Source: Epilithonimonas caeni DSM 17710
GTDB taxonomy: Bacteria > Bacteroidota > Bacteroidia > Flavobacteriales > Weeksellaceae
Direction of reading: 5' to 3'
NCBI RefSeq assembly: GCF_000426465.1
Contig: NZ_AUFK01000001.1
Coordinates: 34,383 to 98,382 of the forward strand
DNA length: 64,000 nucleotides
Part shown: in pieces, positions 61,538 to 64,000 of the stretch
Numbering within the stretch: position 1 is the first letter of the stretch
Layout of the letters: every line of letters begins with the position of its first letter
Notes under the pieces: generated by a model
The model's input: the letters and a program-made list of their open reading frames with translations, nothing else
The model's database searches: none
Told to the model about the DNA's origin: nothing
Translations under genes and position numbers: made by a program

Positions 61538-62215
61538 TTATTTATAATGCTGAAAGATCCCAAAATCCGAAGGTGTCCAAAGTGCTGCTTTTTGGCCGGC
61601 TGCTTTCAGTCCATTGTTTGCCCAAGTGTTGCAAGTATAAGTGAAGTTGTAACTGCCTTTGGCATCATAGAAAGCATCATCGTTTCCATAAACAGCATCG
61701 GTTTTTATCAATATATATTTCCCTTGGGAATCTTTATCAAATCTATCATCGATGAACTTGACGAGATTCTGATATTGCTGTTCTGTCAGCATCATTTTTT
61801 TACAATCGCCTCCTATTTTCATTTGTTTGTAATAAGTGCAGTGCATTGCCGAATCGCTTAACCAAAAGGCCGCTTTGAAAGCTGTTGAAAATTTGAGATC
61901 CGCCCAGGTTGGTGTATCAAGATAAAAACCCTTATCGCCCCAACCGAAAGAGATATGATTGAAATCTGTCTGTTTTCCTTTTGTATTCTCGAATGGCAAC
62001 TTCTCGCTCCAATCAATATATTTCGTCCTGACAGGTAGCACCAGATCGGTATGGACACCATTGGTAAGGATATACAGTTCTATGGTTTTTGGCTCATCTG
62101 TTTTCTCAGCTTTTACAGGAATATAAGGAATCAGCAATCCCAAAATGATATACAAAAAAACGACTCCAATAATGAAGCCGGTTATTTTTATGATTATTAG
62201 CAGCATTTTTTTCAT
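61538..62215 (-). CDS. TIGR02117 / DUF2459 family protein
   Basis: A 225-residue protein with an N-terminal membrane segment (about 8-30, IIIKITGFIIGVVFLYIILG). The conserved blocks ILTNGVHTDLVLPV, HISFGWGDKGFYLDTPTWAD, MHCTYYK and YTCNTWANNGLKAAG identify the DUF2459/TIGR02117 family. The layout of His, Cys and Asn residues resembles a Cys-hydrolase fold, but no activity is established. Members are anchored in the cell envelope of many Bacteroidota and Proteobacteria. Start at the ATG of MKKMLL. Confidence 0.9.
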   Translation of the reverse strand: MKKMLLIIIKITGFIIGVVFLYIILGLLIPYIPVKAEKTDEPKTIELYILTNGVHTDLVLPVRTKYIDWSEKLPFENTKGKQTDFNHISFGWGDKGFYLDTPTWADLKFSTAFKAAFWLSDSAMHCTYYKQMKIGGDCKKMMLTEQQYQNLVKFIDDRFDKDSQGKYILIKTDAVYGNDDAFYDAKGSYNFTYTCNTWANNGLKAAGQKAALWTPSDFGIFQHYK

Positions 62216-62352
62216 TCGGTTGTTTTACGAATCGTAGAGAACATTAAAGATAATAAAATTTTCGAAGCAAAATAGATATGTTAATTTTTTTTAATTTTTC
62301 TTGGATTTATGGAAATTTATTTTGAAATTTAATATCGAAAAATCATTAGTAT

Positions 62353-62433
62353 ATGCCGAAAAAACGCCAATCCAACAAAAGATTAAAAATTAGAGTAAAA
62401 GTTGCACCTAAAAGAGTTCAAAAAAGAAAATAA
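62353..62433 (+). CDS. 26-residue highly basic small protein
   Basis: An ATG at 62353 opens a 26-codon frame (MPKKRQSNKRLKIRVKVAPK and six more residues). More than half of its residues are Lys or Arg and none are acidic, the composition of very small ribosomal proteins such as Thx or the mycobacterial bL37. It lies in a 234-base gap otherwise without genes. It could be an unrecognised ribosome-associated peptide. No homology can be shown here, and chance occurrence in AT-rich DNA remains possible, though a run of basic codons with no acidic one is unusual. Confidence 0.5.
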   Translation: MPKKRQSNKRLKIRVKVAPKRVQKRK

Positions 62434-62449
62434 CTCTATAAACGGGATT

Positions 62450-63373
62450 TTACTCTGACAAGAAATCGAGATTCCGTTTTAGACCTGCAAACTTTGTCCG
62501 TTTAACTGCGGACTTTCTGAAAACCGAGGAAAAAATTTCTTGGGTAATGTCTTTCCACTCTTTTTTTGTAAAGTTTTTGAGCTGAGAATTCGGTTGAAAT
62601 TTCTCTTCCAAAGTAGGAGCCGAAAAACGATTCCAGGGACAAACATCCTGGCAGATATCGCATCCGAACATCCAATCGTCCATTTTGGCTTTGAAAAAGT
62701 CAGGAATCTGGTCTTTCAGTTCGATGGTTGCATAAGAGATGCACTTGCTTCCGTCGATGATCTTATCAGAAATTATCGCTTGAGTAGGACACGCATCGAT
62801 ACATTTGGTACAGCTTCCACAATGGTCTGTAACAGGAGAATCTTCGACCAAATCCAAATCGCAGATAATCTCCGCCAAAAAATAAAAAGAACCGTATTTT
62901 TTGGTAATCAGGTTAGAGTTTTTCCCCACCCAGCCAATTCCGGATTTCCGAGCCCAGGCCTTTTCCAAAACCGGCGCCGAATCTACAAAAACACGAAAAG
63001 AGAACTCTCCTATCTCATCCTGAAGTTCCGTGACCAGCGTTCTCAGTTTTTCTTTGATAACATCATGATAATCTTCTCCATAAGCATATTTTGCCAACTT
63101 GAAATTATCATTTTGAAGTTTTTCTTCCGGAAAATAATTATAACTCAAAGAAATAACAGATTTAGAACCTTCCACCAGCAATCTCGGATCCAGACGTTTA
63201 TCGAAATGGTTTTCCATGTATTTCATCTCGCCGTGGTGATTGTTTTTCAACCAACTTTCCAGATGAGAAGCTTCCTCCTCCAAGAAATCTGCCTTTGAAA
63301 TCCCACATGACTGAAACCCAAATGCAGAAGCTTTGGTTTTGATAAGCTGTGTGTGTCTTTCTTTGGGATTCAT
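62450..63373 (-). CDS. queG: Epoxyqueuosine reductase
   Basis: A 307-residue cobalamin- and iron-sulfur-dependent enzyme that reduces epoxyqueuosine to queuosine in tRNA, the last step of queuosine synthesis. The two [4Fe-4S] motifs are [16 protein letters not shown] near residue 185 and [13 protein letters not shown] near residue 238. [12 protein letters not shown] and [19 protein letters not shown] are conserved in QueG. The length is slightly short of E. coli QueG, which has an additional C-terminal HEAT part. Other queuosine genes are not in this window. Confidence 0.95.
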   Translation of the reverse strand: MNPKERHTQLIKTKASAFGFQSCGISKADFLEEEASHLESWLKNNHHGEMKYMENHFDKRLDPRLLVEGSKSVISLSYNYFPEEKLQNDNFKLAKYAYGEDYHDVIKEKLRTLVTELQDEIGEFSFRVFVDSAPVLEKAWARKSGIGWVGKNSNLITKKYGSFYFLAEIICDLDLVEDSPVTDHCGSCTKCIDACPTQAIISDKIIDGSKCISYATIELKDQIPDFFKAKMDDWMFGCDICQDVCPWNRFSAPTLEEKFQPNSQLKNFTKKEWKDITQEIFSSVFRKSAVKRTKFAGLKRNLDFLSE

Positions 63374-63396
63374 AAATATTCTGCGAAATTAATGTT

Positions 63397-63465
63397 TTAT
63401 AATTTATCGCAAAGACGCAAAATATTTACTATAATAATTCTAAAGGGGAAGTCGCAAAGTTTTTA
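63397..63465. repeat. Degenerate CACAAAG-family element
   Basis: TTATCGCAAAGACGCAAAAT and GAAGTCGCAAAGTTTTTAAA lie between queG and the rhodanese gene. They are direct rather than inverted and resemble the CACAAAG arms at 28470 and 50562 in degraded form. Confidence 0.4.
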
Positions 63466-63540
63466 AATCTTCGATTTTTCTATTAAGATTTTTCCAAAAT
63501 TTTTATCTTAAAGTAAGCTCTCTTTTTGAAATTTATATTG

Positions 63541-63548
63541 TAGTTTTG
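63541..63548 (+). promoter_or_regulatory. Putative -7 promoter element for the rhodanese gene
   Basis: TAGTTTTG matches TAnnTTTG and lies 30 bases before the ATG at 63579, the same spacing as purB and the aminotransferase gene. Confidence 0.45.
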
Positions 63549-63578
63549 TTATAATCAAAACAGTAAAAATTTAAATTT

Positions 63579-63866
63579 ATGGCAATAGAAGATGTACTGA
63601 AAGCAGGAAACTATCATCTGATCGATGTTCGTGAACCTTTGGAACTGGAAGTTGATGGAAGCATCGCGGAAGCGAACAATATTCCTTTAGGCGATATCGA
63701 AGCTCACATCGATGAAATCAGAGCTTTGGATGGCAATGTAATATTCTTCTGCAGATCTGGAAACCGTTCCGGAAAAGCAACAGATTTTTACAAATCCCAA
63801 GGATTTGAAAACGTTTACAATGGTGGTGGCTACAATGACCTTAGCCAGACTTTGGAAAATCTTTAA
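63579..63866 (+). CDS. Rhodanese-like domain protein
   Basis: A 95-residue single rhodanese domain without a signal peptide. HLIDVREPLELEVDGSI near residue 17 is the first conserved block and NVIFFCRSGNRSGKATDF near residue 55 carries the catalytic Cys in CRSGNRSG. GFENVYNGGGY is the end motif. Such proteins transfer sulfane sulfur, for example from thiosulfate or polysulfide, to thiols such as cyanide or cellular acceptors. The physiological acceptor is unknown. It ends the window as a single gene with its own terminator. Confidence 0.92.
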   Translation: MAIEDVLKAGNYHLIDVREPLELEVDGSIAEANNIPLGDIEAHIDEIRALDGNVIFFCRSGNRSGKATDFYKSQGFENVYNGGGYNDLSQTLENL

Positions 63867-63913
63867 GATCAGAATTTCATAAAAAAATTAAAGCGGGAAT
63901 ATTTCTAGTCATG

Positions 63914-63946
63914 GTCGGAAGATTTTCTTCCGACTTTTTTGTTTTT
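63914..63946 (+). terminator. Rho-independent terminator after the rhodanese gene
   Basis: GTCGGAAG-attt-CTTCCGAC is a perfect 8-bp hairpin followed by TTTTTTGTTTTT. The remaining 54 bases of the window show nothing recognisable. Confidence 0.85.
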
Positions 63947-64000
63947 ATATGCGCAAAAAATAATTTTACAATTACCTGATAATCAAATAATTAACTTGTT

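Noticed and set aside
61324..61563. Minus-strand frame between alaS and the TIGR02117 gene
   Set aside because: It translates the GC-rich repeat and its flank, with no recognisable domain.
1..64000. tRNA, rRNA, CRISPR array, insertion sequence or prophage
   Set aside because: I saw no clover-leaf tRNA, rRNA segment, regularly spaced direct repeats, transposase, integrase or phage gene. Short palindromes are dispersed singles, not arrays.

Overview
The window comes from the chromosome of a low-GC Bacteroidota bacterium, most likely family Weeksellaceae and Chryseobacterium-like. The signs are a type IX secretion (T9SS) sorting tail, a GLPGLI protein, a YtxJ bacillithiol-system protein, TAnnTTTG-type -7 promoter elements in place of sigma70 boxes, almost no Shine-Dalgarno sequences, and many short palindromic intergenic repeats. 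I found no rRNA, tRNA, CRISPR array, insertion sequence or prophage.

Layout. 1-2782: an M1 metallopeptidase running off the left edge, a HupE/UreJ membrane protein and a DUF6702 protein. 2862-16256: a pectin/rhamnogalacturonan degradation locus with GH105, a CE12 acetylesterase, a second alpha/beta-hydrolase esterase, GH28 polygalacturonase, two large secreted six-hairpin-like proteins of unknown specificity (one with DUF4450 features), a PL1-type pectate lyase and a GntR/LacI-like regulator. No SusC/SusD pair is present. Three of its genes share the upstream motif ACAGTGCAGGATAAT. 16330-23213: apaG, purB, a DUF4932-like secreted protein and purL. 23343-28459: GLPGLI protein, then an ECF sigma factor / membrane HEAT-repeat protein / two DUF4097-like proteins, a barstar-like protein and an SGNH hydrolase. 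28717-38480: AsmA-like protein, glutaryl-CoA-type dehydrogenase, a frameshifted DUF1287 protein, an amidase, an AddB-like nuclease, a lipoprotein and rsmG. 38590-44287: a large T9SS cargo protein and a TPR/LuxR membrane regulator. 44627-48456: aspartate-type aminotransferase, peroxiredoxin-thioredoxin-small protein operon, adenine-deaminase-like enzyme. 48547-54523: GNAT, thermonuclease, Crp/Fnr regulator, YtxJ, ZIP transporter, a divergent methyltransferase pair, a 38-residue linker gene and a GT2 glycosyltransferase. 54608-63866: PoxB-type pyruvate oxidase, a secreted protein, AraC regulator, SixA-like phosphatase, alaS, TIGR02117 protein, a 26-residue basic ORF, queG and a rhodanese.

How the genes work together. 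The pectin locus combines backbone cleavage (PL1, GH28), deacetylation (CE12, second esterase) and trimming of unsaturated oligosaccharides (GH105). The GntR-type regulator sits at its end. Transport must be encoded elsewhere. The peroxiredoxin, thioredoxin and YtxJ point to thiol-based redox defence. purB, purL and the adenine deaminase cover purine synthesis and salvage.

The observations I rate most worth following are the unassigned glycosidase-like proteins and shared motif in the pectin locus, a 13-bp tandem duplication that separates a signal peptide from a DUF1287 protein, a dispersed repeat captured in frame inside the DUF4450 protein, a mirror-symmetric divergent promoter with near-leaderless starts, and two unannotated-size small genes (38 and 26 residues).
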